Shown one piece after another: positions 44,499 to 53,104 of a stretch of 64,000 bases of DNA. The stretch's first letter is position 1. Each line of letters opens with the position of its first letter. The notes below the pieces were generated by a model that did not search any database, had not been told where the DNA came from, and worked only from the letters and a program-made list of their open reading frames with translations. The stretch spans positions 92,310 through 156,309 of the forward strand of contig JALHOT010000008.1 of NCBI GenBank assembly GCA_022842845.1. Direction: 5' to 3'. The DNA comes from Cyclobacteriaceae bacterium. Lineage in GTDB: Bacteria > Bacteroidota > Bacteroidia > Cytophagales > Cyclobacteriaceae. The position numbers were made by a program, and so were the translations under genes.

Positions 44499-45260
44499 TC
44501 AAGGTAGAAATTCTGTTAGTTTATACAAAACGGGTTTGCTGGGGCTGGCATCATTTTCAATAGGCGCAATTTGAAGATTGAGTAAGTAAAGGCCATCTGT
44601 TGCAACATCAGGCACAAACACTAATTCAGTGATGGTGCAATGTTGTCTGGCGATGCTGCCTGATTGCCAAAAAGCTTTGTGAGCGGCTAACTGTCCACCA
44701 TCCTCTTCACGGTCTACACTTGGCAGATCTAAAAGTAAGTGTTCAACACCTAATGAAACCAGGTGTTCGGCCAGTGCTGCTTCAAGATAAGGCGGATTAG
44801 TACCTGAATATTGACGGGATCGTTTGTCGATTGTGTTGGGTAATGTTCTGAAGATAACAGCATTAAACCCTTGTTGATTTAATTTGTCTTTGACGCTATT
44901 AAGCGAAACCAGGCTGTCTCCATTCGGCAGGCGTTCTGGGGCAACACTCACCAGAAGTGCCAGGCTATGAAAATTTTTTAGTGCTTTGTTAATGGTCAAT
45001 TCATCTGCAGCTATATGACCGTAACATTCTGTATGGGTTCCATTGCCATGAGGCGTTATCGTGATTTTTCGATGATTGACAGGGCCACCTTCGCGCACAC
45101 TCCCCACAAAACTACCCATCCTGATCGTATCAAAAATGGGCATGTCGGCATAATAGCAAGAGGGATTATCCGTGCTACATTTTAGTGGTATGGAAATATC
45201 AATGGGTTCTGAAAGATTCGCTTTAAAGTTTTTACCCAGATGGTTGAATGTTATAATCAT
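44499..45260 (-). CDS. Cyclase/kynurenine formamidase-like metal hydrolase
   Basis: Member of the cyclase family (PF04199), which includes kynurenine formamidase and related metal-dependent hydrolases; 253 residues, cytoplasmic. The signature HGNGTHTECYGH (residues 71-82) carries the metal-binding His and acidic residues of the HxGTHxD/E motif. LLLDLPSVDREEDGGQLAAHKAFW (about 172-195) corresponds to the second metal/catalytic segment, and the C-terminal part has the usual PIEN. The start overlaps the hemW stop by 4 bp (ATGA), so translation is coupled. Whether it hydrolyses N-formylkynurenine is not decidable; no other kynurenine genes are nearby. Confidence 0.85.
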   Translation of the reverse strand: MIITFNHLGKNFKANLSEPIDISIPLKCSTDNPSCYYADMPIFDTIRMGSFVGSVREGGPVNHRKITITPHGNGTHTECYGHIAADELTINKALKNFHSLALLVSVAPERLPNGDSLVSLNSVKDKLNQQGFNAVIFRTLPNTIDKRSRQYSGTNPPYLEAALAEHLVSLGVEHLLLDLPSVDREEDGGQLAAHKAFWQSGSIARQHCTITELVFVPDVATDGLYLLNLQIAPIENDASPSKPVLYKLTEFLP

Positions 45261-46387
45261 GCGATAAGAAATAAATCAGAGGCAATTTTATCGGCCAGTA
45301 ACTTACCTTTCTTAGTTAAGATCAGCGTGGCTGCATCAAGTTGGGCGTATCCATCTTCAATAATTTTTTGAATGTAGTGATGCTGGTCTGCCAGGAGATT
45401 GTAGTGAAGGTCAGATTGTAGTGTATCTGTATTACAGCCCCAACTTGTTCGCAGGCTGGTTAAAATGTATTCGTTCACTTTATCTTCATGGCTTAGCACT
45501 TCTTTTTCATAGGGGACTATACCCGTGCGAATAGATTGCATATAACGGTGGTTATTCGCAAGGTTAAATTGCCTGGTCTCTTTATTGTACGAGTGTGCAC
45601 TGGGCCCCAGGCCCATGTATTTTTCCCCCTGCCAGTAACTGCTGTTGTGCTTTGAATAATAACCCGGTTTAGCAAAGTTTGACACTTCATAATGTTCATA
45701 GCCGGCAGCTTCCAGCTTATCCATGAGAATTTCCAGATGCCGCGCAGCGATTTCATCTTCTGTTATCTTAAGCTTTCCATGCTTGGCCCATTTACCAAAA
45801 ACAGTTTGTGGTTCTATAGTTAGTGAATAGCATGAAATATGTTCAGGCTGTAAAGACAGCGCCTGCTCAATGTCCTGTATCCATAGAAGATCGGTTTCAT
45901 CAGGGATTGCATAAATCAGATCGATGCTGATATTGTCAAATCCAGCTGCTCTTGCTGCCACTACACAAGCGCTTGCCCTTTCAGCATCATGAACCCTGTT
46001 TAAAAATTGTAATTGTTGTGTGTGAAATGATTGAATACCAATGCTAAGGCGATTAATGCCAACTGCCCGAAGCGAGCTTAGTTTTTCGTTTGTTAAATCG
46101 TCAGGATTTGCCTCCAGGGTAATCTCCGCCTCTTTATCAACCACAAAGTACCTGTGAATCTGGTCCAGCAATGCTTTTATTTCTTCTGCCAATAGCACTG
46201 ATGGAGTGCCACCACCAAAATATAATGTTTTGATGTGCTCACCTTGCAGGTAATCTTTTCGAATGGTAATCTCTTGTTGAATGGCCGTAATCATTTCAGC
46301 CTTAAACTGCTGATTGGTAGAGAAATGGAAGTCACAATAGTGGCATGCTTGTTTACAAAAGGGTATATGAAAATAGATGCCGGCCAT
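45257..46387 (-). CDS. hemW: HemW-like radical SAM heme chaperone
   Basis: Radical SAM protein of the HemW group, often annotated as oxygen-independent coproporphyrinogen III oxidase. It is thought to bind heme and deliver it to apoproteins. The 4Fe-4S motif CKQACHYC has Cys11, Cys15 and Cys18 followed by DF, and YFGGGTPS lies around 56-63. EANPDDLTNEKLSSLRAVGINRLSIGIQSF and YEHYEVSNFAKPGYYSKHN are the remaining family blocks. At 376 residues it has the shorter HemW length and lacks the N-terminal extension of HemN. It heads the minus-strand transcript with the cyclase gene and is divergent from DUF4271. Confidence 0.93.
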   Translation of the reverse strand: MAGIYFHIPFCKQACHYCDFHFSTNQQFKAEMITAIQQEITIRKDYLQGEHIKTLYFGGGTPSVLLAEEIKALLDQIHRYFVVDKEAEITLEANPDDLTNEKLSSLRAVGINRLSIGIQSFHTQQLQFLNRVHDAERASACVVAARAAGFDNISIDLIYAIPDETDLLWIQDIEQALSLQPEHISCYSLTIEPQTVFGKWAKHGKLKITEDEIAARHLEILMDKLEAAGYEHYEVSNFAKPGYYSKHNSSYWQGEKYMGLGPSAHSYNKETRQFNLANNHRYMQSIRTGIVPYEKEVLSHEDKVNEYILTSLRTSWGCNTDTLQSDLHYNLLADQHHYIQKIIEDGYAQLDAATLILTKKGKLLADKIASDLFLIA

Positions 46388-46446
46388 GGCACAAATCTAC
46401 ATGCATTTTGTGGCTGCCGAAAGAGTGATATTTTTGCGGACAATCC

Positions 46447-47526
46447 ATGAAGCAGCTGCTAGTCCTACTTTTTACTTTTCGGAGCTTATCGCTCTTAGCG
46501 CAGCATGAAGTGCTCAGCGCAGATTTGCAGCCCCACTGGCGCGTTCATACAGATTCAGGCTATGTTGCTTATGATGGGATTGAGCCTGTAATGGCTATTC
46601 ATTTTTTGGTACATGCAAATACCGGCCATGGCGATTTCTTAAAAATACATGCTAAAGAAGCAGTGTCCGTCTTTCTGAATCAGCAATTGGTAATAGCTGA
46701 AAGAGAAGCTCTTGTATTGTCAATCGATAGCCTTAGAAGAGAGTTTGCCCAAGATGATTTTATGATTAGTATTTATGGCCGTGAAATGGCGAAGAATACA
46801 CTTCAGACAACGCTTGTGCATTACGCCCTGGTGGAAGGGAAGTCAATCCATGAGAAACGCCCCCCAATGTATGCAATAGATTTTGTGCTCATTGCGGCCG
46901 GCATCATCTTAACTCTTTTAATAGTAATTATTAAGCTCAACCCTAAGTTGGCGTCAGATTATTTCTCTGTTACTAAAATATTTTCTTTGCGCGAAAGTGA
47001 AGACAGCATTGTATACACCCGTATAACCAGCAGCAGTAATTTTTTATTTTATGGCTTCAGTAGCCTCACCATTGGTTTTTTTCTGATGATTCTTTTCATC
47101 AACCTTCCAGGTAAGTGGCTGATGAGGCCAGCCACCTTAAGTGATTTGATGCAAGATTGGCTCCTGCTCAGCACCTTGGTAATTGTAGTATTCAGCATTA
47201 AAATGCTCATTATATACTTGTTTGCCTCCCTTTTTCAGTTGCGCGATGTGGCAGGCATGCAGTTTTTTAACTGGGCTCGTTTGTTCTTTCTTTTTGTCGG
47301 ATTCTCAACCGCCCTGCTGAGTGTTAGCATGCTTACCCGGGTGATGGCTGAACCCTGGTTCAATTTTTTCTATGTGTCTTCGGGCGTCCTGCTCATACTT
47401 TGGATCGTACTGGCTTTTTTTAAGATTGCCTCCAAAGCCCGCCTCAGTCTGTTTCATTTATTTTCATACCTTTGTGCCACAGAAATAATACCTTCTTTAA
47501 TAGTTTTAAAAATTCTGTATTACTAG
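46447..47526 (+). CDS. DUF4271 membrane protein
   Basis: Integral membrane protein of the DUF4271 family, 359 residues. A signal peptide-like start (LLFTFRSLSLLAQH) precedes a periplasmic segment to about 145. Roughly seven membrane helices follow (first about 147-163, last about 338-356), including IIKLNPKLASDYFSVTKIFSLRESEDS. The family is widespread in Bacteroidota and I recall it occurring beside hemD, as here (17-bp gap to the hemD ATG). The function is unknown, and a role linked to T9SS or heme is only inference from context. Confidence 0.82.
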   Translation: MKQLLVLLFTFRSLSLLAQHEVLSADLQPHWRVHTDSGYVAYDGIEPVMAIHFLVHANTGHGDFLKIHAKEAVSVFLNQQLVIAEREALVLSIDSLRREFAQDDFMISIYGREMAKNTLQTTLVHYALVEGKSIHEKRPPMYAIDFVLIAAGIILTLLIVIIKLNPKLASDYFSVTKIFSLRESEDSIVYTRITSSSNFLFYGFSSLTIGFFLMILFINLPGKWLMRPATLSDLMQDWLLLSTLVIVVFSIKMLIIYLFASLFQLRDVAGMQFFNWARLFFLFVGFSTALLSVSMLTRVMAEPWFNFFYVSSGVLLILWIVLAFFKIASKARLSLFHLFSYLCATEIIPSLIVLKILYY

Positions 47527-47543
47527 TACTACCCGGTGTTGAT

Positions 47544-48320
47544 ATGAGTGAAACCACTACGGACAGAATGCGAAAGGTGAAGAGCATTTTGGTTACACAA
47601 GAGGCCCCTGCAGATCTAAACTCCCCCTACTTAAAACTGGCTGAGAAATTTAGTCTCAAGATTGATTTTCGCCCTTTTATTCAGGTTGAGCCTGTTCCTG
47701 TAAAGGAATTCAGAAAGCAAAAGATTGATATTTTACAGCATACTGCCATTATCTTCACTAGCCGTAATGCAGTCGATCATTTTTTCACCATCTGCAGTGA
47801 GCTTAAAATTGAGATGCCAGCCGATATGAAGTACTTCTGTGTATCGGAGCAAACCTCCAACTATCTTCAGAAATACATCGTCATCCGGAAGCGTAAAATC
47901 TTCACTGGCCTTAAAACAGCCCAGGAACTTCTTGAACTATTGAAGAAGCATAAAAACGAAAAGTACCTTTTCCCCTGCTCCGATATTCGTAAAAACGATA
48001 TTCCCGATTTCTTAAGACAAAACGGGTATACCTTTACAGAGGCCATCATCTACAATACAGTAGCCGCTGATCTTTCCGATTTAAAGGAGGTTTTTTACGA
48101 TATCATAGCATTCTTTAGCCCATCGGGCATCACCTCTTTATTTCAGAACTTCCCTGAGTTTAAGCAAAATAACACCCGAATTGCAGCGTTTGGTCCTACA
48201 ACAGCCCAGGCAGCCAGAGATGCCGGTCTTATTTTGGATATAGAAGCCCCATTACCCAATGCTCCATCAATGACCGGGGCCTTGGAATTATATATAAAGA
48301 AGGCCAACGGAATACGATAA
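47544..48320 (+). CDS. hemD: Uroporphyrinogen-III synthase (HemD family)
   Basis: Cytoplasmic enzyme of tetrapyrrole synthesis that converts hydroxymethylbilane to uroporphyrinogen III. The 258-residue product from ATG 47544 shows the weakly conserved HemD fold: an N-terminal ILVTQEAPADLNSPYLKLAEKF, then IFTSRNAVDHFF and YLFPCSDIRKNDIPDFLRQNGYTFTEAIIYNTV, and the C-terminal FFSPSGITSLF ... IAAFGPTTAQAARDAGLILDIEA. The frame opens earlier (47472), but those codons overlap DUF4271 and lack homology. HemD sequences are divergent, but the motif set is convincing. It lies directly upstream of the T9SS genes. Confidence 0.88.
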   Translation: MSETTTDRMRKVKSILVTQEAPADLNSPYLKLAEKFSLKIDFRPFIQVEPVPVKEFRKQKIDILQHTAIIFTSRNAVDHFFTICSELKIEMPADMKYFCVSEQTSNYLQKYIVIRKRKIFTGLKTAQELLELLKKHKNEKYLFPCSDIRKNDIPDFLRQNGYTFTEAIIYNTVAADLSDLKEVFYDIIAFFSPSGITSLFQNFPEFKQNNTRIAAFGPTTAQAARDAGLILDIEAPLPNAPSMTGALELYIKKANGIR

Positions 48321-48333
48321 CTCATTCATTATC

Positions 48334-48382
48334 GGTGTTTTAGATTTAAGTGTTTTTTAAAATACTTTAACACCCCGGTGTT
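48334..48382. promoter_or_regulatory. Nested inverted repeats upstream of porP
   Basis: Three half-sites GGTGTT (48334-48339), AACACC (48369-48374) and GGTGTT (48377-48382) form a perfect 14-bp palindrome (AACACCCCGGTGTT, 48369-48382) plus a longer inverted pair. Between them lies AAGT-TTTT-AAAA-ACTT symmetry. It could be an operator or a weak terminator after hemD. Confidence 0.4.
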
Positions 48383-48404
48383 GATTGTATCGATAAAAAA
48401 CATT

Positions 48405-48412
48405 TACTTTAG
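48405..48412 (+). promoter_or_regulatory. Putative -7 promoter element for porP
   Basis: TACTTTAG matches TAnnTTTG at all but one position. TTG at 48381-48383 lies a plausible distance upstream for the -33 element. The porP ATG is 18 bp further on. Confidence 0.42.
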
Positions 48413-48430
48413 CTTCTGTTTTATTAATAC

Positions 48431-49390
48431 ATGTCAAAGAAGTCGTTTTATACCGCGTTTGCGATAACATTTTTTGCGGCTTTCAGTGTTCGTGCTCAGC
48501 AAGACCCACTGTTTACGCATTACATGTTTAACAATATGTACCTCACACCTGCCTTTGCCGGTGTTGACGGGGTTACACGCTTTTCTGCTGTTCACAGAAG
48601 CCAGTGGCTTGGCTACCAGCCAAGTTTTGGAGGAGGGGGAGCACCTGTTTCTCAATTGGTTAGCTTTAATACACCTATTTTTAAATTACACAGTGGCTTT
48701 GGTACCTATATTATGAATGACGTATCTGGGCCGCTTAATAACCTGGAAGCACAGGCTATGTACGCTTACCACTTGGGTATTAAAGACAATAAGCTCAGTA
48801 TCGGTATCAAGGCTGGTATATTTTCTCAAACGTTAGATTTTGATCTCTATAGAGCCGTACAACCCGATGATCCATTGTTGACGGATAAATCAGGAAAGGA
48901 ATCTCAGGTAAGACCTGATCTTGGTTTCGGTGTGTTTTACCGTTCTGAAAAATACTATGCCGGGGTAGGTTTCAATCACCTGCTGAAGTCAGAATTTGAT
49001 TTTGGAACCTCTAATCGTGCTGCCCTCGAGAATCATGTAAACTTTACCGGTGGCTACTATTACGATATGAGTTTTGATCTGACACTTCTGTTTACTACCT
49101 GGGTAAAAACGGATCTTAACGAAACTTCTGTCGATTTATCGGGATTAGCCTACTATAAAAATACGATGTGGGGAGGCTTGTCGTTCAGACAATCCGAAGC
49201 GGTTTCTATTATTTTAGGATACAGTTTATTAAAAGACAAGTCGCTAAAACTCGGCTATTCAATGGATTACGTAGTAAAAGACCAGGCCGCTAAGCAGCCG
49301 ACTTCACACGAATTCATGATAAGCTATGATTTACCTGTAAGCCCCGGTACAAGTAAAAAAATCGTTCGGACGCCAAGATATAGACATTAA
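48431..49390 (+). CDS. porP: PorP/SprF family T9SS outer membrane protein
   Basis: Outer membrane component associated with the type IX secretion motor complex, PorP/SprF family, 319 residues. The signal peptide ends in SVRAQ. The conserved start QDPLFTHYMFNNMYLTPAFAGVDG follows, with AVHRSQWLGYQ, a beta-barrel-like alternating pattern (PDLGFGVFYRSEKYYAGVGFNHLLKS) and a C-terminal EFMISYDLPV. It lies directly upstream of gldKLMN, as in the usual T9SS gene order, and has a putative promoter and palindromes in front. Whether it is the porP that anchors PorE-type partners or an sprF paralogue cannot be said. Confidence 0.93.
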   Translation: MSKKSFYTAFAITFFAAFSVRAQQDPLFTHYMFNNMYLTPAFAGVDGVTRFSAVHRSQWLGYQPSFGGGGAPVSQLVSFNTPIFKLHSGFGTYIMNDVSGPLNNLEAQAMYAYHLGIKDNKLSIGIKAGIFSQTLDFDLYRAVQPDDPLLTDKSGKESQVRPDLGFGVFYRSEKYYAGVGFNHLLKSEFDFGTSNRAALENHVNFTGGYYYDMSFDLTLLFTTWVKTDLNETSVDLSGLAYYKNTMWGGLSFRQSEAVSIILGYSLLKDKSLKLGYSMDYVVKDQAAKQPTSHEFMISYDLPVSPGTSKKIVRTPRYRH

Positions 49391-49401
49391 GCGTTTATTA
49401 T

Positions 49402-49409
49402 TAATTTTG
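49402..49409 (+). promoter_or_regulatory. Possible -7 promoter element before gldK
   Basis: TAATTTTG fits TAnnTTTG and lies 71 bp before the gldK ATG. There is no clear -33 element, so gldK may also be read from the porP promoter. Confidence 0.3.
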
Positions 49410-49480
49410 GAATTCGTTCAATTTTGCAGAATTTGTGAACCTATTTAAAAGAACATATTTCTACTATCAAATTGCGTACT

Positions 49481-50563
49481 ATGAATAAGACAACCCTTGG
49501 AAGGATTTTTTTAATTCTTGCCGGTTTCGTAGCAGGAGCTTGCGGCCTGCTTGGCTTGGGGCAAAGTGGCGGAGATGAAGGCCAGGTGATTGGCGTGGCT
49601 GGCCGTGAAGGCTGGTCAATGGTTATTCCGCTCGGAATGGTTCCCATCCCAGCTGGTACTTTCCACATGGGTCAGGCTGACGAAGATCCCGCTTCCTCAC
49701 AAATCAATTATAACAAACAGGTAACGATCGGTCCTTTCTTTATGGATGACACCGAGATTACCAATAATGAGTACCGCCAATTTGTGAATTGGCACTTATA
49801 CGAGAATGGTGCAATCGAGGGCTTTGAGTCTCCTTCAACTGAAGATTTCAGACAAAGCTTCTATCCTGATACTACCGTATGGGTAAAAGACTTCGCACAC
49901 CACATGGGCGATCCTATCCAAGATTATTATTTCTGGCATCCTGCCTACGATGATTACCCTGTTGTGGGTATCGATTGGGATGCGGCTACTTATTTTAGCG
50001 AGTGGAGAACTGCTTATTGGAATGAGTTCCGTAAAACAAATGGTGAGCCTCCTATGCCTGCCTTCCGTTTACCTTCAGAAGCAGAATGGGAATATGCAGC
50101 CCGGGGCGGTCGTGATTTAGCAAAATATCCTTGGGGAAACCCTTATATCCGTAACTCAAAAGGATGTATGCTCGCCAACTTTAAGCCAGGTCGTGGTAAC
50201 TTCTTCGATGATGGTTTTGCGTACTCTGCACCAGTAGCTTCTTACTTCCCTAACGATTATGGATTGTTTGATATGTCTGGAAATGCATCAGAGTGGTGTT
50301 TGGATGATTTCTATTCTGCTTCTGTACCAACTGTATGGGACTTGAACCCTCAGTATATTGATGACCGTACCAACCCTGAAAGCAAAAGATACGATGCGAA
50401 GATCGCACCTAAGAAAGTAATCCGTGGAGGTTCTTGGAAAGATGTGGCATACTACTTAGAAACAGGTACCAGAACATATGAATTCAAAGATTCTACCAGA
50501 GCTTACATCGGTTTCCGTTGTGCCATGACCCACTTGGGCCGCTCTTCAGGTCAGGAATTTTAA
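49481..50563 (+). CDS. gldK: GldK, T9SS outer-membrane ring lipoprotein
   Basis: Lipoprotein that forms the periplasmic ring of the type IX secretion system together with GldN. The 360-residue protein starts at ATG 49481 (a TTG three codons earlier is less likely). The signal peptide MNKTTLGRIFLILAGFVAGAC ends in a lipobox with Cys21. The body is a formylglycine-generating-enzyme-like (sulfatase-modifying factor) fold: MVPIPAGTFHMGQ, FFMDDTEITNNEYRQFV, FRLPSEAEWEYAARGG, YGLFDMSGNASEWC, KVIRGGSWKD and YIGFRCAM. The enzymatic cysteines of true FGEs are not expected to function here. The gene order porP-gldK-gldL-gldM-gldN is complete. Confidence 0.96.
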   Translation: MNKTTLGRIFLILAGFVAGACGLLGLGQSGGDEGQVIGVAGREGWSMVIPLGMVPIPAGTFHMGQADEDPASSQINYNKQVTIGPFFMDDTEITNNEYRQFVNWHLYENGAIEGFESPSTEDFRQSFYPDTTVWVKDFAHHMGDPIQDYYFWHPAYDDYPVVGIDWDAATYFSEWRTAYWNEFRKTNGEPPMPAFRLPSEAEWEYAARGGRDLAKYPWGNPYIRNSKGCMLANFKPGRGNFFDDGFAYSAPVASYFPNDYGLFDMSGNASEWCLDDFYSASVPTVWDLNPQYIDDRTNPESKRYDAKIAPKKVIRGGSWKDVAYYLETGTRTYEFKDSTRAYIGFRCAMTHLGRSSGQEF

Positions 50564-50624
50564 TATTTAAAAAGTCTCTCTATATTTAAAAAACGTTATA
50601 CATCAGATTTAAACCCATACTACA

Positions 50625-51452
50625 ATGAGCAAGAAAAAAGGCGGATTTGTTGAGCTTCTCTTTAAAACCATTATGCCCAAGGTTTACGGTATTGGTGCAG
50701 CCGTGGTAATTGTCGGAGCTTTATTTAAAATTCTTCACCTAACAGGTGCTGACCAAATGTTGATGGTCGGTCTCCTTGTTGAAGCTGCGATCTTCTTCCT
50801 GAGTGCCTTTGAACCGCCTCACAAAGATCCAGATTGGTCAAAAGTATATCCTGAGCTTTCTGAAGATTTCGAAGGAGCCCCTGCCACGCCAACAGTACGC
50901 AAGGCTGGTGCCCCTGCAGCCAATGATTCTGCTCTTTTAAAAATCGATGACATGCTTAAAAATGCAAAGGTTGATCAAAACTTACTTGATAACCTTGGTA
51001 AGGGCTTGACAAACCTGGCTACCTCTGCGTCTCAGATGTCAAATCTTGCGAATGCTGCTGTAGCTACTAATGATTACGCAAAAAATGTACAAACTGCCTC
51101 AAAGTCGTTAGCAGATATGAATGCTTCTTATGGTTCAGCCATGAAAGCAGTTTCAGCTATGGCCGATGCTTCAAAAGATACAGGTGAATACCACGCACAG
51201 GTTCAAAAGGTAACCAAAAATCTTGCAGCACTTAACTCAGTATACGAGATGGAGCTGAAGGATGCAGATAGCCATGTTAAGAACATGAACAAGTTCTATG
51301 AAAGTTTAACAGGTGCTATGAATGGTCTTTCTAAAGTGGGTGATAACACCGCCAAGTTCACCAACGAATTAGGAAAATTGACAGATAACCTGACTTCTTT
51401 GAATAAAGTGTACGGTAGTATGCTCACTGCTATGAAAGGCAGCGGTCAGTAA
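50625..51452 (+). CDS. gldL: GldL, T9SS inner membrane motor protein
   Basis: Inner membrane subunit that with GldM forms the proton-driven rotary motor powering type IX secretion and gliding. The 275-residue protein has two N-terminal transmembrane helices (about 18-37 and 43-63, FKTIMPKVYGIGAAVVIVGALFKILHL and MLMVGLLVEAAIFFLSAFEP), with a Glu in the second helix that is a candidate proton-carrying residue (family knowledge). A long cytoplasmic, Ala/Ser-rich helical domain follows (about 95-275, repeated NLAALNSVYEMELKDADSHVKNMNKFYE-like segments). It lies 61 bp after gldK and 56 bp before gldM. Confidence 0.95.
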   Translation: MSKKKGGFVELLFKTIMPKVYGIGAAVVIVGALFKILHLTGADQMLMVGLLVEAAIFFLSAFEPPHKDPDWSKVYPELSEDFEGAPATPTVRKAGAPAANDSALLKIDDMLKNAKVDQNLLDNLGKGLTNLATSASQMSNLANAAVATNDYAKNVQTASKSLADMNASYGSAMKAVSAMADASKDTGEYHAQVQKVTKNLAALNSVYEMELKDADSHVKNMNKFYESLTGAMNGLSKVGDNTAKFTNELGKLTDNLTSLNKVYGSMLTAMKGSGQ

Positions 51453-51508
51453 TATTTCATTGCTCATTGTCTTATATTTTTTATAACAAGATTTAAACTC
51501 AATTAAAT

Positions 51509-53098
51509 ATGGCAGGTGGTAAGGAAACCCCGAGGCAAAAACTCATTGGTATGATGTACCTGGTGCTCACGGCCCTTTTGGCCCTCCAGGTAAGTAGTGC
51601 CATCTTAGAGAAATTTGCCATCATCCACGCAACACTTGACGAACTCATTGCTGACGGTAATATTAAGAATCAGGCTACGCTTGATAATATTATTGAAGAA
51701 GCGGGGAAGAATCAAAACCCTAAGGTTGTTAAAGCAAAAGAAAATGCAGGTAAGGTTAGAGAGTTAACTAAAACAACCCTTGCGAGCATTGATAATCTGA
51801 AAGGCGAAATGTTGAAGGCTTCAGGAACAGATAAGATCGATGATAAATTCATCAATGACCACGGTTCAAAGGTAGCCACCATGATGATCGATCCAAGATC
51901 ACCGCATGGTGTGGGGTTTGAGAAACTACTAAATGAATACGTTACTCAAATAACTGCCTTGTGTCCTGGTGTAAAGTTTGAAAAGCTAACGAAGTCTCCC
52001 GAAGAAATAGAGATGTTCAAAGGCAACGAAAAGCATGCGAATAAAGATTTTAGAACTTTCATGTTCGAGAACACACCTCCTATTGCTGCCTTGGCGTCTG
52101 TAACACAAATTCAAACAGAGTTATTGGAATACGAGAGCAAAGCTTTGGCTAAACTAGCTGAAGATGCAAACGTTGGTACAATCAGATTTGACAAGTTCGT
52201 ACCGATGGTGCTGCCTAAATCTTCAACAGTAGTAGCAGGTACGAAGTATGAGGCAGAAATGTTTATTACTGGTGCGGCCTCAGCTGTTACTCCTGAATTT
52301 TACAGAGATGGCCAAAAGCTAATAAATGCAACATCTGCTGCTGGTATTCCTATAGGTAAAGTTGAATTTGTAGCTAGTGGTGGCGCTTATGATAAATCCA
52401 CTGGTTTGGCAAAAAAATCTTTCAAGGCTGATATTAAACTGGCAGATACTACTTTCTCCAGTACTATCGAATACTTTGTAGCTGAGCCTATTATTAAGGT
52501 TACAACTGGTAATGCTCCACGTTTATACATGAACTGTGGAAACGCAGTTACTTTTGAAGTGAGTGGTCTTGGCCCAGCATTCAATCCGGCCTTCAATAGC
52601 ACAGGTGCAGAAATCCAAAAGGGTGATAAGCCAGGTGTAGTAACCATTATTCCATCTCAGCGTAAGTTTGCTGTAAACGTGGCTAACGGTGGCGCTGGTT
52701 TAGGTGCTGTTAACTTTGAGGCAAAGCCAATTCCTCGCCCGCGTGTAATTGCGAAAGATGCAAGTGGTCGTGATATTGATCCTAAGCAAGGTATCCGCGC
52801 TAACTCACCTCAGATTAAGGTAAATGCAGAAGCAGAAGCTAACTTTAAAGAAGAGGTTCCTAAAGACGCGAACTTTAGAATCCGTCAGATGAACGTTTAT
52901 TTGGTGAGAGGTGGAACTGCAGTAGGAACACTATCTAACTATACTAGCGAAATCATAGATTTAAAAGGCTTGGGTGCTTTACGTCCCGGAGATGTAATAT
53001 CGATAGAGCCTAAGACCATCGTAAGAAAAACCTTTAAAGGAGCTGATGAAACTGTGCCTACCACCACTTCTGATATGGTACAGATATTAGTTAAATAA
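51509..53098 (+). CDS. gldM: GldM, T9SS motor/periplasmic shaft protein
   Basis: Single-pass inner membrane protein whose periplasmic domains reach from the GldL motor to the GldK/GldN ring. The 529-residue product has an N-terminal membrane helix (about 13-31, GMMYLVLTALLALQVSSAIL), preceded by the conserved AGGKETPRQKL, followed by a helical domain (about 40-220) and beta-rich domains (VPMVLPKSSTVVAGTKYEAEMFI; IIKVTTGNAPRLYMNCGNAVTFEVSGLG). The C-terminal domain, with FRIRQMNVYLVRGGTAVGTLSNYTSEIIDLKGLGALRPGDVISIE, is the docking domain to the ring. Length and order are standard; gldN starts 6 bp later. Confidence 0.96.
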   Translation: MAGGKETPRQKLIGMMYLVLTALLALQVSSAILEKFAIIHATLDELIADGNIKNQATLDNIIEEAGKNQNPKVVKAKENAGKVRELTKTTLASIDNLKGEMLKASGTDKIDDKFINDHGSKVATMMIDPRSPHGVGFEKLLNEYVTQITALCPGVKFEKLTKSPEEIEMFKGNEKHANKDFRTFMFENTPPIAALASVTQIQTELLEYESKALAKLAEDANVGTIRFDKFVPMVLPKSSTVVAGTKYEAEMFITGAASAVTPEFYRDGQKLINATSAAGIPIGKVEFVASGGAYDKSTGLAKKSFKADIKLADTTFSSTIEYFVAEPIIKVTTGNAPRLYMNCGNAVTFEVSGLGPAFNPAFNSTGAEIQKGDKPGVVTIIPSQRKFAVNVANGGAGLGAVNFEAKPIPRPRVIAKDASGRDIDPKQGIRANSPQIKVNAEAEANFKEEVPKDANFRIRQMNVYLVRGGTAVGTLSNYTSEIIDLKGLGALRPGDVISIEPKTIVRKTFKGADETVPTTTSDMVQILVK

Positions 53099-53104
53099 GA
53101 AAAT

